Shown here: positions 1 through 9,550 of the stretch, one piece after another
Position numbering within the stretch: position 1 is the stretch's first letter
Layout: each line of letters opens with the position of its first letter
Source of the DNA: Flavobacteriaceae bacterium
GTDB lineage: Bacteria; Bacteroidota; Bacteroidia; Flavobacteriales; Flavobacteriaceae
DNA: 58,306 nt
Assembly (NCBI GenBank): GCA_029252265.1
Contig: JAQXBT010000029.1
Coordinates: 1-58,306, forward strand
Reading direction: 5' to 3'
The notes under the pieces: generated by a model
The model's database searches: none
What the model saw: the letters and a program-made list of their open reading frames with translations, nothing else
What the model was told of the DNA's origin: nothing
Position numbers and translations under genes: made by a program

Positions 1-30
1 GAATTTAATTCATTATCATATCCATATATT

Positions 31-3000
31 ATGGCAAAAAAGCAAGATAATATTACAGTACAGAGATTTAATAAAATCTCAATTGGTTTAGCCTCTCCAG
101 AGTCGATCTTAGGAGCGTCCCGTGGTGAAGTTCTTAAACCAGAAACAATTAACTATAGAACACATAAACCAGAACGTGATGGTTTGTTTTGTGAGCGAAT
201 TTTTGGCCCTGTAAAGGATTACGAATGTGCTTGTGGAAAATACAAACGTATTCGTTACAAAGGAATTATTTGTGATCGATGTGGTGTTGAAGTAACCGAA
301 AAGAAAGTTCGTAGAGATAGAGTTGGACATATCAACCTTGTAGTGCCGGTAGCACACATCTGGTATTTCCGTTCTTTACCAAACAAAATAGGTTACTTAC
401 TCGGATTACCATCGAAGCAATTAGACATGATCATCTATTATGAGCGTTATGTTGTAATTCAAGCTGGTACTGCTGTGAATGCTGAAGGTGAACCCGTTAA
501 AAAAATGGACTTCCTTACAGAAGAAGAGTATTTAAATGTTCTTGAAACTCAACCTCAAGAAAATCAATACCTCGACGATACAGACCCAACTAAATTTATT
601 GCTAAAATGGGTGCTGAGTGTTTAATCGATCTATTGTCAAGAATTGATCTTGATACTCTCTCTTTTGAATTGCGTAATAAAGCCAATACAGAGACGTCTA
701 AACAACGTAAAACAGAAGCATTAAAACGTTTACAAGTTGTTGAATCTTTAAGAGAATCAAACCTAAAACGTGAGAACAAACCGGAGTGGATGATTATGAA
801 AGCCATCCCAGTAATTCCACCCGAATTACGTCCGTTAGTTCCATTAGATGGAGGTCGTTTTGCAACCTCTGATTTAAATGATTTATACCGCCGTGTTATC
901 ATCCGTAATAACCGTCTAAAGCGTTTAGTTGAAATCAAAGCTCCTGAAGTCATCTTACGTAATGAAAAACGGATGCTTCAAGAATCTGTAGATTCACTGT
1001 TTGATAATACACGTAAGTCATCCGCAGTAAAAACAGACTCTAACCGTCCTTTAAAATCACTTTCAGATTCATTGAAAGGGAAACAAGGTCGTTTCCGACA
1101 AAATTTACTTGGTAAACGTGTGGATTATTCAGCACGTTCGGTCATTGTTGTTGGACCAGAATTAAAATTATTTGAATGTGGATTGCCAAAAAATATGGCT
1201 GCCGAATTATACAAGCCATTTGTCATTAGAAAACTAATTGAAAGAGGAATTGTAAAAACGGTAAAATCTGCTAAGAAAATTATAGATAAACGAGAGCCTG
1301 TAGTTTGGGATATACTTGAAAATGTTTTAAAAGGACATCCTGTATTACTAAACCGTGCGCCAACGTTACACCGATTAGGAATTCAAGCCTTTCAACCAAA
1401 ATTGATTGAAGGAAAAGCAATCCAATTACACCCATTAGTATGTACGGCTTTTAATGCCGATTTTGATGGGGATCAAATGGCAGTGCATTTACCACTTGGA
1501 CCAGAAGCAATATTAGAAGCCCAACTATTAATGTTAGCCTCTCATAATATATTGAATCCAGCCAATGGTGCTCCAGTAACGGTTCCTTCTCAGGATATGG
1601 TGTTGGGTCTTTATTACATGACGAAACTACGTAAATCGACTCCCGAAGTTAAGGTTTTAGGAGAAGGCTTAACGTTCTATTCTCCAGAAGAAGTCATCAT
1701 CGCTTACAACGAAAAACGTGTTGATTTAAATGCGCAAATTCGTGTAAGAACGGTTGATTTCAATGAACAAGAAGAGTTAATAACTCAAATTATAGAAACC
1801 ACAACAGGTCGTGTGCTTTTCAACGAAAAAGTACCGGCTGCTGCAGGGTATATCAATGAGGTTTTAACAAAAAAATCATTAAGAGATATTATCCACGGAA
1901 TTTTGAAAGTAACTTCGGTTCCTGAAACGGCTGATTTCCTTGATGAAATTAAGTCATTAGGTTACAACTTTGCTTTTAAAGGTGGATTGTCATTTAGTTT
2001 AGGAGATATTATTATCCCACCAGAAAAACATACGATGATTGATACTGCTAACAAGCAAGTAGATGGTATTATGACTAACTATAATATGGGACTTATTACC
2101 AATAACGAACGGTACAACCAAGTTATTGATATCTGGACCTCTACTAATGCTGAATTAACAGAGCTATCCATGAAGCGTATTCGAGAAGACCAACAAGGGT
2201 TTAACTCGGTATATATGATGCTTGATTCTGGAGCAAGGGGATCGAAAGAGCAAATTCGTCAGTTAACTGGTATGCGTGGTTTGATGGCTAAGCCTAAAAA
2301 ATCCAATGCAGGTGGTGGTGAAATTATTGAAAATCCAATTCTTTCTAACTTTAAGGAAGGGTTATCGATTCTTGAATACTTTATCTCTACGCACGGGGCT
2401 CGTAAAGGTCTTGCCGATACGGCATTAAAAACAGCAGATGCTGGTTACCTAACACGACGTTTGGTAGATGTTTCTCAAGATGTGATTGTCAATTCTGAGG
2501 ATTGTGGCACATTGAGAGGTATTTCAGTGAAAGCGTTAAAGAAAAATGAAGAAATTGTTGAAACTTTAGAAGAACGAATTGTGGGTCGTACGTCGTTAAA
2601 TGATGTTTATAACCCATTAACTGAAGAACTTCTAGTAGCTTCTGGCGATCACATTTCTGAAGTTGAAGCAAAAAAAATACAACAGTCTCCATTAGAAGCT
2701 GTTGATGTTCGTTCTCCATTAACATGTGAAGCTAAAACCGGAATTTGTGCGAAGTGTTATGGACGTAACCTAGCAACAGGTAAAATGGTTCAACGTGGGG
2801 AAGCAGTAGGAGTTGTGGCAGCACAGTCTATTGGTGAACCAGGAACTCAGTTAACATTGCGTACATTCCACGTTGGAGGTATTGCAGGTAACATTTCTGA
2901 AGAAAATAAATTAATCATCAAATTTGATGGAATTGCAGAAATCGAAGATCTTAAAACTGTTAAAGGTAAAGACAACGAGGGTAATGAAATTGATATTGTG

Positions 3001-4332
3001 ATTTCAAGAACTTCTGAAATTAAATTAGTTGACAAGAAAACAGGAATTATTCTAAGTACAAACAACATCCCTTACGGATCGTCAATTTTTGTAAAAAATG
3101 GTGACAAAGTTAAAAAGGATACGGTCATTTGTCAGTGGGATCCATATAACGGAGTTATTATTTCAGAATTCTCTGGAAAAGTTCGTTATGAAAATATCGA
3201 ACAAGGCGTTACATTCCAAGTTGAAATTGATGAACAAACAGGGTTCCAAGAAAAAGTTATTTCTGAATCTAGAAACAAAAAATTAATTCCAACCCTTTTA
3301 GTTGAAGATGCGAAAGGAAATCTTATAAGATCTTACAACTTACCATTAGGAGCCCATATTATGGTCGATGATGGTGAGAAAATTAGCTTAGGAAAAATCT
3401 TAGTTAAAATACCACGTAAGTCTGCCAAAGCAGGGGATATTACAGGAGGTTTACCTCGTGTAACAGAGCTTTTCGAAGCCCGTAACCCTTCTAATCCAGC
3501 GGTTGTAAGTGAAATTGATGGTGTGGTTTCTTTTGGAAAAATTAAAAGAGGTAACCGTGAAATCATCATAGAATCTAAATTAGGGGATATTAAAAAATAC
3601 CTTGTCAAATTATCGAATCAAATCTTAGTACAAGAAAATGATTTTGTAAAAGCAGGGATGCCATTGTCAGATGGTTCAATTACGCCTAATGATATCTTAA
3701 ACATTAAAGGTCCATCGGCTGTGCAACAATACTTAGTAAATGAAGTCCAAGAAGTTTACCGATTACAAGGGGTAAAAATCAACGACAAACATTTCGAAGT
3801 AGTCGTGAGACAAATGATGCGTAAAGTAAGAATCAAAGATTCTGGAGACACTATCTTCTTAGAAGATCAATTAGTTCACACGTCCGATTTCATTAAAGAA
3901 AACGATGAAATTTTTGGAAAGAAAGTGGTTGAAGCTGAAGGGGACTCTGCAAACTTTAAAGCAGGTCAGATTATTACGGCACGTGCTTTAAGAGATGAGA
4001 ATTCTTTATTGAAACGTGAAGATAAAGCAGTTGTGGTTGCTAGAGATGCAAGTCCTGCAACAGCGACTCCAATATTACAAGGAATCACAAGAGCATCGTT
4101 ACAAACTAAATCGTTCATTTCTGCGGCATCGTTCCAAGAAACTACGAAAGTTCTTAACGAAGCAGCCGTAAACGGTAAAATTGATACTTTAGAAGGCTTA
4201 AAAGAAAATGTAATTGTTGGTCATAGAATTCCAGCAGGAACAGGTCTTAGAGCGTACGAAAACATCATTGTTGGTTCTAATGAAGAATTTGACAAATTAA
4301 TCGAAGCTAAAGAAGAATTAAACTTTAACTAA
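31..4332 (+). CDS. rpoC: DNA-directed RNA polymerase subunit beta'
   Basis: Largest catalytic subunit of RNA polymerase. The 1433-residue protein is full length for the Bacteroidota form. An N-terminal zinc site is visible at C66, C68, C81 and C84, the absolutely conserved catalytic NADFDGDQM loop (three Mg-binding Asp) lies at residues 475-483, and a second Cys cluster (DCGT near 825 and [11 protein letters not shown] near 899) forms the C-terminal zinc site just before the G-loop region ([13 protein letters not shown]). Only 30 bases precede the start codon in the window; rpoB would be expected immediately upstream but is not visible. The DUF3467 gene follows after 5 bases and is probably co-transcribed, with the terminator at 4671-4700 closing the unit. 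Confidence 0.99.
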   Translation: MAKKQDNITVQRFNKISIGLASPESILGASRGEVLKPETINYRTHKPERDGLFCERIFGPVKDYECACGKYKRIRYKGIICDRCGVEVTEKKVRRDRVGHINLVVPVAHIWYFRSLPNKIGYLLGLPSKQLDMIIYYERYVVIQAGTAVNAEGEPVKKMDFLTEEEYLNVLETQPQENQYLDDTDPTKFIAKMGAECLIDLLSRIDLDTLSFELRNKANTETSKQRKTEALKRLQVVESLRESNLKRENKPEWMIMKAIPVIPPELRPLVPLDGGRFATSDLNDLYRRVIIRNNRLKRLVEIKAPEVILRNEKRMLQESVDSLFDNTRKSSAVKTDSNRPLKSLSDSLKGKQGRFRQNLLGKRVDYSARSVIVVGPELKLFECGLPKNMAAELYKPFVIRKLIERGIVKTVKSAKKIIDKREPVVWDILENVLKGHPVLLNRAPTLHRLGIQAFQPKLIEGKAIQLHPLVCTAFNADFDGDQMAVHLPLGPEAILEAQLLMLASHNILNPANGAPVTVPSQDMVLGLYYMTKLRKSTPEVKVLGEGLTFYSPEEVIIAYNEKRVDLNAQIRVRTVDFNEQEELITQIIETTTGRVLFNEKVPAAAGYINEVLTKKSLRDIIHGILKVTSVPETADFLDEIKSLGYNFAFKGGLSFSLGDIIIPPEKHTMIDTANKQVDGIMTNYNMGLITNNERYNQVIDIWTSTNAELTELSMKRIREDQQGFNSVYMMLDSGARGSKEQIRQLTGMRGLMAKPKKSNAGGGEIIENPILSNFKEGLSILEYFISTHGARKGLADTALKTADAGYLTRRLVDVSQDVIVNSEDCGTLRGISVKALKKNEEIVETLEERIVGRTSLNDVYNPLTEELLVASGDHISEVEAKKIQQSPLEAVDVRSPLTCEAKTGICAKCYGRNLATGKMVQRGEAVGVVAAQSIGEPGTQLTLRTFHVGGIAGNISEENKLIIKFDGIAEIEDLKTVKGKDNEGNEIDIVISRTSEIKLVDKKTGIILSTNNIPYGSSIFVKNGDKVKKDTVICQWDPYNGVIISEFSGKVRYENIEQGVTFQVEIDEQTGFQEKVISESRNKKLIPTLLVEDAKGNLIRSYNLPLGAHIMVDDGEKISLGKILVKIPRKSAKAGDITGGLPRVTELFEARNPSNPAVVSEIDGVVSFGKIKRGNREIIIESKLGDIKKYLVKLSNQILVQENDFVKAGMPLSDGSITPNDILNIKGPSAVQQYLVNEVQEVYRLQGVKINDKHFEVVVRQMMRKVRIKDSGDTIFLEDQLVHTSDFIKENDEIFGKKVVEAEGDSANFKAGQIITARALRDENSLLKREDKAVVVARDASPATATPILQGITRASLQTKSFISAASFQETTKVLNEAAVNGKIDTLEGLKENVIVGHRIPAGTGLRAYENIIVGSNEEFDKLIEAKEELNFN

Positions 4333-4337
4333 ACAAC

Positions 4338-4655
4338 ATGAGCAATCCACAAGATCCATCAAAAAAGGGACAGATTAATATTGAGCTAGATGATAAGGTA
4401 GCTGAAGGCACCTATTCTAACTTAGCCATTATCAATCATTCCGTCTCTGAATTTGTTGTAGATTTTGTTAGTATCATGCCAGGTACGCCAAAAAGCAAAG
4501 TGAAGTCACGGATTATTCTGACACCACAACACGCTAAACGGCTTGCCAAAGCATTACATGAAAATGTAAAGCGGTTTGAAAAAGCTCATGGAGAAATTAA
4601 AGATTATGAGCAACCACCAGTCCCTCTCAATTTCGGGCCCACAGGTCAAGCTTAA
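4338..4655 (+). CDS. DUF3467 family protein
   Basis: Small 105-residue protein of the DUF3467 family, function unknown. It opens with a short polar segment and then a compact beta-rich core (VAEGTYSNLAIINHS, then EFVVDFVSIMPG) followed by a helix (TPQHAKRLAKALHENVKRFEK) and a proline-rich tail. It starts 5 bases after the rpoC stop and ends at a strong terminator, so it almost certainly shares the rpoC transcript. In Bacteroidota this gene commonly sits beside rpoC, which suggests, but does not prove, a role near transcription or translation. Confidence 0.93.
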   Translation: MSNPQDPSKKGQINIELDDKVAEGTYSNLAIINHSVSEFVVDFVSIMPGTPKSKVKSRIILTPQHAKRLAKALHENVKRFEKAHGEIKDYEQPPVPLNFGPTGQA

Positions 4656-4670
4656 TTCTTATTAAATAAA

Positions 4671-4700
4671 AAAAATCCCACCGAAAAGTGGGATTTTTTT
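4671..4700. terminator. two-way intrinsic terminator between the rpoC unit and prfC
   Basis: Arms AAAAATCCCAC and GTGGGATTTTT flank a CGAAAA loop. Because the stem is bordered by an A run and a T run it can stop transcripts from both strands, serving the converging DUF3467 and prfC genes. Confidence 0.93.
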
Positions 4701-4715
4701 ATGCACTATTAGTTT

Positions 4716-6302
4716 CTAAAACTCAGACGTCAAATGGAATTTTATGGAAGGGTATTTTTGTTCGGTCATTTGAAGTGAAAATATGGAGTCTGCAAAAAAC
4801 ACAAGTTGCCCTTGTTTGTCCGTTGCTAAAAAGCGTTGTTTCACCCGTTTAAATTCAATAAATTCCGGGTGGTTCAGGGTTTCGGGCTCAATCCAACAGG
4901 CCTTATGGACATTCAAATTTTCATAACTACATTTGGCACCATATTCATGCTCTAATCGGTATTGAATCACTTCATATTGCAAAGCACCAACGGTTCCAAT
5001 GACTTTTCGACCGTTCAAATCTAAGGTGAAAAGCTGTGCAACACCTTCATCCATTAACTGATCAATTCCTTTAAATAATTGTTTTGATTTTAAAGGGTCT
5101 GCATTATTGATATATCTAAAATGCTCTGGAGAAAAACTAGGAACGCCTTTATAGTTTAAAACTTCACCTTCGGTAAGCGTATCTCCAATTTTGAAATTTC
5201 CAGTATCGTGTAAACCAACGATATCTCCTGGGTAGGAGATATCCACAATTTCTTTCTTTTCTGCGAAAAATGCATTTGGACTCGAGAATTTTAATTTTTT
5301 ATTGTGTCGAACATGAAGGTAGGGCGTGTTCCGTTTAAATTCGCCAGAAACAATTTTGATAAATGCTAAGCGATCCCGATGGTTTGGATCCATATTGGCA
5401 TGTATTTTAAATACAAAGCCCGTAAATTTAGCCTCATCTGGTTCTACCAGACGTTCTTCACTATGCTTTGGACGTGGCTTAGGGGCAATAGATACGAAAC
5501 AATCTAACAATTCGCGAACTCCAAAATTATTTAATGCAGAACCAAAGAATACAGGTTGTAAATCGCCATTTAAATAACCCTCTTTATTAAATTCGGGATA
5601 TATACCATCTACTAATTCTAGTTCTTCTCTGAGCGTATCCGCAGCCGTATCTCCAATAAGCGTATTTAGTGCAGGATCTGCTACATCCGAAATTTTAATG
5701 GTTTCCTCAATGTCTCGTTTACTATCTCCAGTAAATAAATTGATGTTCTTTTCCCAAATGTTATAAATTCCTTTAAAGTCATAGCCCATCCCAATTGGAA
5801 AACTTAATGGCACCACTTTTAGGTTTAGTTTTTGCTCGATTTCATCCAATAAATCAAAGGCATCTTTTCCTTCACGATCCATTTTATTTATGAATACAAT
5901 GATTGGAATGTTGCGCATTCGACACACTTTTACGAGTTTTTCAGTTTGTTCTTCAACCCCTTTTGCAACATCAATAACAACAATCACACTGTCAACTGCG
6001 GTGAGTGTTCTAAAGGTGTCTTCTGCAAAATCCTTGTGTCCAGGCGTATCTAAAATATTAATTTTGATACCATTATATTCAAAGGCTAAGACCGAAGTTG
6101 CGACTGAAATTCCACGCTGACGTTCAATTTCCATGAAGTCACTTGTGGCTCCTTTTTTAATTTTATTGCTCTTAACGGCCCCCGCTTCTTGAATAGCGCC
6201 TCCAAAAAGAAGTAACTTTTCAGTTAGGGTTGTTTTACCGGCATCGGGGTGCGAGACAATTCCAAAAGTTCGGCGGCGTTCAATTTCACTTAAAAAAGAC
6301 AT
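4716..6302 (-). CDS. prfC: peptide chain release factor 3
   Basis: Translational GTPase that recycles RF1 and RF2 from the ribosome after termination. The 528-residue length is usual. The G1 P-loop SHPDAGKT is at residues 17-24, the G2/switch I Thr follows in KSNKIKKGATSDFMEIERQRGIS, G3 is DTPGHKDF and G4 is NKMDRE. The C-terminal half holds the RF3-specific domain 3 (for example RFLATDKQGQLVFFADS). The gene stands alone, facing the rpoC unit. A TATCTTTG -7 element lies on its strand at 6319-6326, which would give a very short untranslated leader. Confidence 0.98.
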   Translation of the reverse strand: MSFLSEIERRRTFGIVSHPDAGKTTLTEKLLLFGGAIQEAGAVKSNKIKKGATSDFMEIERQRGISVATSVLAFEYNGIKINILDTPGHKDFAEDTFRTLTAVDSVIVVIDVAKGVEEQTEKLVKVCRMRNIPIIVFINKMDREGKDAFDLLDEIEQKLNLKVVPLSFPIGMGYDFKGIYNIWEKNINLFTGDSKRDIEETIKISDVADPALNTLIGDTAADTLREELELVDGIYPEFNKEGYLNGDLQPVFFGSALNNFGVRELLDCFVSIAPKPRPKHSEERLVEPDEAKFTGFVFKIHANMDPNHRDRLAFIKIVSGEFKRNTPYLHVRHNKKLKFSSPNAFFAEKKEIVDISYPGDIVGLHDTGNFKIGDTLTEGEVLNYKGVPSFSPEHFRYINNADPLKSKQLFKGIDQLMDEGVAQLFTLDLNGRKVIGTVGALQYEVIQYRLEHEYGAKCSYENLNVHKACWIEPETLNHPEFIEFKRVKQRFLATDKQGQLVFFADSIFSLQMTEQKYPSIKFHLTSEF

Positions 6303-6318
6303 AAAAAGATAATTTTGC

Positions 6319-6326
6319 CAAAGATA
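6319..6326 (-). promoter_or_regulatory. -7 element of prfC
   Basis: Minus-strand TATCTTTG matches the Bacteroidota TAnnTTTG consensus, 17 bases upstream of the prfC start. I found no TTG -33 element at the expected distance. Confidence 0.5.
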
Positions 6327-6365
6327 CTATTATTCACTAAAGAAGTGGAGTTGTAAGTTGATGGA

Positions 6366-7223
6366 TTAGCTATTTTTTTTAAAAATCACAATATCTTGAT
6401 ATTCTATTTTTTTATTTTTTTCGCCTTTCCAGAAACCATCAATAATTTTGACTAGAGTTAAATTTTCGGACTCAAGCATTTTTTTTAATTTATACTTATG
6501 AATGGCGATGTTAGCGGACTTCACCTTATCACTCATTAATTTATACCCTTCCTTTTTATTCGTAAAATCAAACCCTTTATTGCTAGGTAATAGGCTTTCT
6601 GAATCATCATCATACAGAAAAAATGTAGAAAATGCAATGCCGTTTGGTCTTAAAACTTTTTGGATTTCAGAAAAATAATTTTGTATTTCATCGATCTGCA
6701 TGTGCGTAAAAACTGAAAATGAGAAAATTTTATCAAAGTAATTTTCTTTATAAGGGAACGTAAACTCGCTGGCCTTCAATTTAGACTTGTTGTACAAATC
6801 ATTAAATAAAGAAATATATCGAAAATTAAAATTTGGATAATCTTTCTTAATTTTCGAATTACACCATTTAACTCCCAAAGGTACAACATCAAACCCTTCA
6901 TATTTTGCGGACTTATTGAGGTAAGTAGTTAAGGCAATAGCGGTCCGACCAATACCACTTCCGATGTCCAAAATACGATCACTTGGTTTTAAATCAATTT
7001 CCGACTTTAGCAACTCTAATTGCTGTTCGCCTTGTTTGATATAATCCTTGTAACTTGCAGGGGATCCAGTGTATATATAACCTCTTGGTGGTACGTATTT
7101 ATGGTAGTTTCCAGTAAGTCTATCATAAAAATCTATTGGTAAATAGTATATTTTTCTAATTAAAAATCGCTGGGCAGACGACATGGAATACCAAAAATTT
7201 CTTAGGGAACTGTTTTTTTTCAT
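6366..7223 (-). CDS. SAM-dependent methyltransferase, unassigned substrate
   Basis: Class I methyltransferase of 285 residues. The SAM-binding motif I (ILDIGSGIGRTA) is at residues 84-95, the acidic residue of motif II falls in KYEGFDVV, and a motif resembling IV-VI follows (NYFDKIFSFSVFTHM, then VLRPNGIAFSTFF). The first 60 residues are basic and aromatic and unlike a signal peptide. The gene is particularly rich in Lys and A/T compared with its neighbours, stands alone between prfC and the divergent idi gene, and could be a late acquisition. Substrate cannot be assigned; small molecules or surface glycans are possible. Confidence 0.85.
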   Translation of the reverse strand: MKKNSSLRNFWYSMSSAQRFLIRKIYYLPIDFYDRLTGNYHKYVPPRGYIYTGSPASYKDYIKQGEQQLELLKSEIDLKPSDRILDIGSGIGRTAIALTTYLNKSAKYEGFDVVPLGVKWCNSKIKKDYPNFNFRYISLFNDLYNKSKLKASEFTFPYKENYFDKIFSFSVFTHMQIDEIQNYFSEIQKVLRPNGIAFSTFFLYDDDSESLLPSNKGFDFTNKKEGYKLMSDKVKSANIAIHKYKLKKMLESENLTLVKIIDGFWKGEKNKKIEYQDIVIFKKNS

Positions 7224-7330
7224 TAACTATTTTTTAGTACACTAAAGGTACTTTATTTTTTAATATTTTTAGATTTAGGATTCAAAATGTTTTTTAGGAA
7301 GAAATTAGTAATTTTTTAATATTTAGTTAA

Positions 7331-7338
7331 TATTTTTG
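7331..7338 (+). promoter_or_regulatory. -7 element of the idi cluster, very close to the start codon
   Basis: TATTTTTG matches TAnnTTTG and ends only four bases before the ATG at 7343. If used, transcription would begin at or inside the start codon, giving a leaderless or nearly leaderless mRNA. No clear TTG lies at the -33 distance. Confidence 0.45.
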
Positions 7339-7342
7339 TCAT

Positions 7343-7882
7343 ATGATGGAAGAACAAGTCATTCTAGTTAATGAACAAGACGAACAACTAGGAACCATGC
7401 CCAAGATGGAGGCACATGAAAAAGCGGTATTACACCGGGCTTTTTCGGTTTTCATATTTAATGCTAAAAATGAATTGATGCTGCAACAACGAGCAGCACA
7501 TAAATACCATTCGCCACTTTTGTGGACCAACACTTGTTGTTCGCACCAACGTATGGGAGAGTCTAATATTGAAGCGGGCACCCGCCGATTACAAGAAGAG
7601 ATGGGCTTTGTGACTCCTCTGAAGGAAACGACTTCTTTCATTTACAAAGCACCGTTTGATAATGGACTTACCGAACACGAATTAGATCATATTATGGTCG
7701 GGTATTATGAAAACCCACCAATCATCAACCCTGAAGAAGTTGAAGCTTGGAAATGGATGCCTTTGGAAGTCGTAAAAGCGGATATAGAAATACATCCAAC
7801 TTCATATACTGAATGGTTTAAAATCATATTTGAAAAATTTTATGAACATATAAATACGACCAATGAAAGTTACTGTAAGTAG
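7343..7882 (+). CDS. idi: isopentenyl-diphosphate delta-isomerase, type 1
   Basis: Interconverts isopentenyl and dimethylallyl diphosphate in isoprenoid synthesis, upstream of quinones, undecaprenol and carotenoids. The 179-residue Nudix-fold protein shows the catalytic Cys in WTNTCCSH (C66 by alignment with the E. coli NSVCGH motif) and metal-binding H68, the Nudix-like segment GTRRLQEEMGF near residue 79, and the catalytic Glu region TEHELDHIMVG. Two consecutive ATG codons begin the frame, so the start could be 7343 or 7346. The last 20 bases overlap the following pterin synthase gene in another frame, implying translational coupling. Confidence 0.96.
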   Translation: MMEEQVILVNEQDEQLGTMPKMEAHEKAVLHRAFSVFIFNAKNELMLQQRAAHKYHSPLLWTNTCCSHQRMGESNIEAGTRRLQEEMGFVTPLKETTSFIYKAPFDNGLTEHELDHIMVGYYENPPIINPEEVEAWKWMPLEVVKADIEIHPTSYTEWFKIIFEKFYEHINTTNESYCK

Positions 7883-8273
7883 AAAAGCGCATTTTAATTC
7901 CGCACACAGATTGTATCGCCCCGACTGGAGTTTTGAAAAAAACGATGCCATTTTCGGAAAATGTAACAACCCTAATTTTCATGGACATAATTATGACCTA
8001 ACGGTGAGTGTAACCGGGGAAATCGATCCTGAAACTGGCTATGTTGTAGATGTAAAGATACTAAAGGATTTTATTAAATCTGAAATTGAAGATGCCTTCG
8101 ATCACAAAAATCTAAATGTAGATGTTCCAGAATTTAAAAATTTAAATCCCACTGCTGAGAATATTGTCGTTGTAATTTTCAATAAATTAAAGGCGGTTCT
8201 CGAACCAAATTTAGAACTATCAGTCACACTTTACGAAACGCCACGGAATTTTGTAACGTACTCTGGGGACTAA
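7863..8273 (+). CDS. 6-pyruvoyl-tetrahydropterin synthase / QueD family protein
   Basis: T-fold enzyme acting on 7,8-dihydroneopterin triphosphate, 136 residues. Zinc ligands are H15 (FNSAHR), H40 and H42 (HGH); the catalytic Cys is C34 (FGKCNNPN), D80-H81 form the charge relay (FDHKNL) and E125 binds the pterin (YETPRN). The spacing from Cys to HGH is C-x5-HGH, which from memory matches eukaryotic-type PTPS (GKCNNPNxHGHNY) more than E. coli QueD (C-x3-HGH). No queC, queE or queF is nearby, so automatic transfer of the queuosine name is not justified. The start overlaps the end of idi by 20 bases and manA follows after 4 bases. Confidence 0.9.
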   Translation: MKVTVSRKAHFNSAHRLYRPDWSFEKNDAIFGKCNNPNFHGHNYDLTVSVTGEIDPETGYVVDVKILKDFIKSEIEDAFDHKNLNVDVPEFKNLNPTAENIVVVIFNKLKAVLEPNLELSVTLYETPRNFVTYSGD

Positions 8274-8277
8274 TTTT

Positions 8278-9246
8278 ATGGAACCGCTATACCCTTTTAA
8301 ATTTCAACCGATTCTTAAAGATAAAATTTGGGGCGGTCAAAAACTTCAACACATTTTAAACAAACCAACTTCATCCATACAAGCTGGTGAAAGTTGGGAA
8401 ATTAGTGATGTTGAAGGCGATACTTCGATAGTTGCAAACGGTTTTTTAAAAGGAACGTCTCTCAAATCGCTTATAGAAACCTATACAGCAGAGTTGATTG
8501 GTCAAAAAAATTACCGTCAATTTGGAACAAAATTCCCCTTACTTATCAAATTTATTGATGCTAAATCTGATTTGTCAGTACAATTACATCCAAATGATGC
8601 CCTCGCAAAAGCACGCCACAATAGTTTTGGTAAAACCGAGATGTGGTATGTACTGCAAGCTGATCCTGGTTCAAATCTAATTGTTGGGTTTAATCAAAAG
8701 ATGTCTAAAGATTTATATTTAAATCATCTTGAAGCTAAGACGCTTCCAAGTATATTAAACTTTGATGCCGTTCAGACTGGAGATACCTACTTCATTGAAG
8801 TAGGCCGTATTCATGCCATTGGAGCGGGTATCTTATTGGCCGAAATCCAGCAGACGAGCGATATTACCTATCGCGTTTATGATTGGGATCGTTTAGATGC
8901 AGATGGCAATGAGAGGGAATTGCACAATGATATTGCATTGGAAGCTTTTGATTTTCAGATGCTCGATAATTTTCGAGTGAACTATAATAGAGACTCATCC
9001 GGCTCCGAACGACTCGTTTCCTGTCCTTATTTCACCACCAATGTTATTAAATTAAAAGGGGCTGTGTCAAAAGAAAATCGCTATGACTCCTTTATGATTT
9101 ATATGTGTACAGAAGGAAATGCAACTCTAGATGTCAATGGGTATTTAACAGAATTATCAATGGGAGAGACGGTTTTAATCCCTGCGTGTATTGAAACGTT
9201 TTCTATTTCTTCAAATCATGCTAAACTTTTAGAAGTTTATATTTAA
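8278..9246 (+). CDS. manA: mannose-6-phosphate isomerase, class I
   Basis: Interconverts mannose 6-phosphate and fructose 6-phosphate, feeding GDP-mannose and glycan synthesis. The 322-residue cupin protein has the zinc-binding QLHPND motif near residue 100, the Glu in KTEMWYVL, and the conserved catalytic segment GRIHAIGAGILLAEIQQTS, with the active-site Arg in the YRVYDWDR stretch. It is the short bacterial form, like B. subtilis ManA, and is the third gene of the idi cluster (4-base gap). Confidence 0.96.
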   Translation: MEPLYPFKFQPILKDKIWGGQKLQHILNKPTSSIQAGESWEISDVEGDTSIVANGFLKGTSLKSLIETYTAELIGQKNYRQFGTKFPLLIKFIDAKSDLSVQLHPNDALAKARHNSFGKTEMWYVLQADPGSNLIVGFNQKMSKDLYLNHLEAKTLPSILNFDAVQTGDTYFIEVGRIHAIGAGILLAEIQQTSDITYRVYDWDRLDADGNERELHNDIALEAFDFQMLDNFRVNYNRDSSGSERLVSCPYFTTNVIKLKGAVSKENRYDSFMIYMCTEGNATLDVNGYLTELSMGETVLIPACIETFSISSNHAKLLEVYI

Positions 9247-9261
9247 AATTACGTAATTTTG
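9245..9261 (+). promoter_or_regulatory. palindrome overlapping a -7 element
   Basis: A perfect 16-base palindrome (AAAATTACGTAATTTT, 9245-9260) starts inside the manA stop codon. Its right half is part of TAATTTTG (9254-9261), an exact TAnnTTTG -7 element 21 bases upstream of the next start codon. It could be an operator or chance in A+T-rich DNA. Confidence 0.45.
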
Positions 9262-9282
9262 CAAAAACAAAAATTATAAATT

Positions 9283-9549
9283 ATGGCTAACGTTAAGAAT
9301 TTAAAAAAAGATATTAATTACGTATTAGGAGATATAATCGAAGCAGTTTATATTTGGGAATATGCCAATACAGACAAGGATACCAAAAAAAGCGAAGCTA
9401 TAATTGATGAAGCTATCGCAACGTTTGATGTATTAATTGAAAAAGTAAATGCTAAAGGAGTTGAAAATAAAAAAGCACATTTCAAGTCGATTGCTAAAGA
9501 CCTTGAATCCAAAGGACAATCATTAATCGACAAGATTAATAAGCTCTAA
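9283..9549 (+). CDS. small helical protein of unknown function
   Basis: 88 residues, no signal peptide or membrane segment. It appears wholly alpha-helical with Lys/Glu/Asp-rich amphipathic stretches (KNLKKDINYVLGDIIEAVYIWEY, then AIIDEAIATFDVLIEKV and KAHFKSIAKDLESKGQSLIDKI). I recognise it as a type of conserved hypothetical protein found in flavobacteria, without known function. It has its own -7 element and converges on the DUF4369 lipoprotein gene, whose end is one base away. Confidence 0.8.
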   Translation: MANVKNLKKDINYVLGDIIEAVYIWEYANTDKDTKKSEAIIDEAIATFDVLIEKVNAKGVENKKAHFKSIAKDLESKGQSLIDKINKL

Positions 9550-9550
9550 A

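Noticed and set aside
564-953. 129-residue minus-strand frame inside rpoC
   Set aside because: Fully inside a certain gene, basic low-complexity composition and no family resemblance; a shadow of rpoC codon bias.
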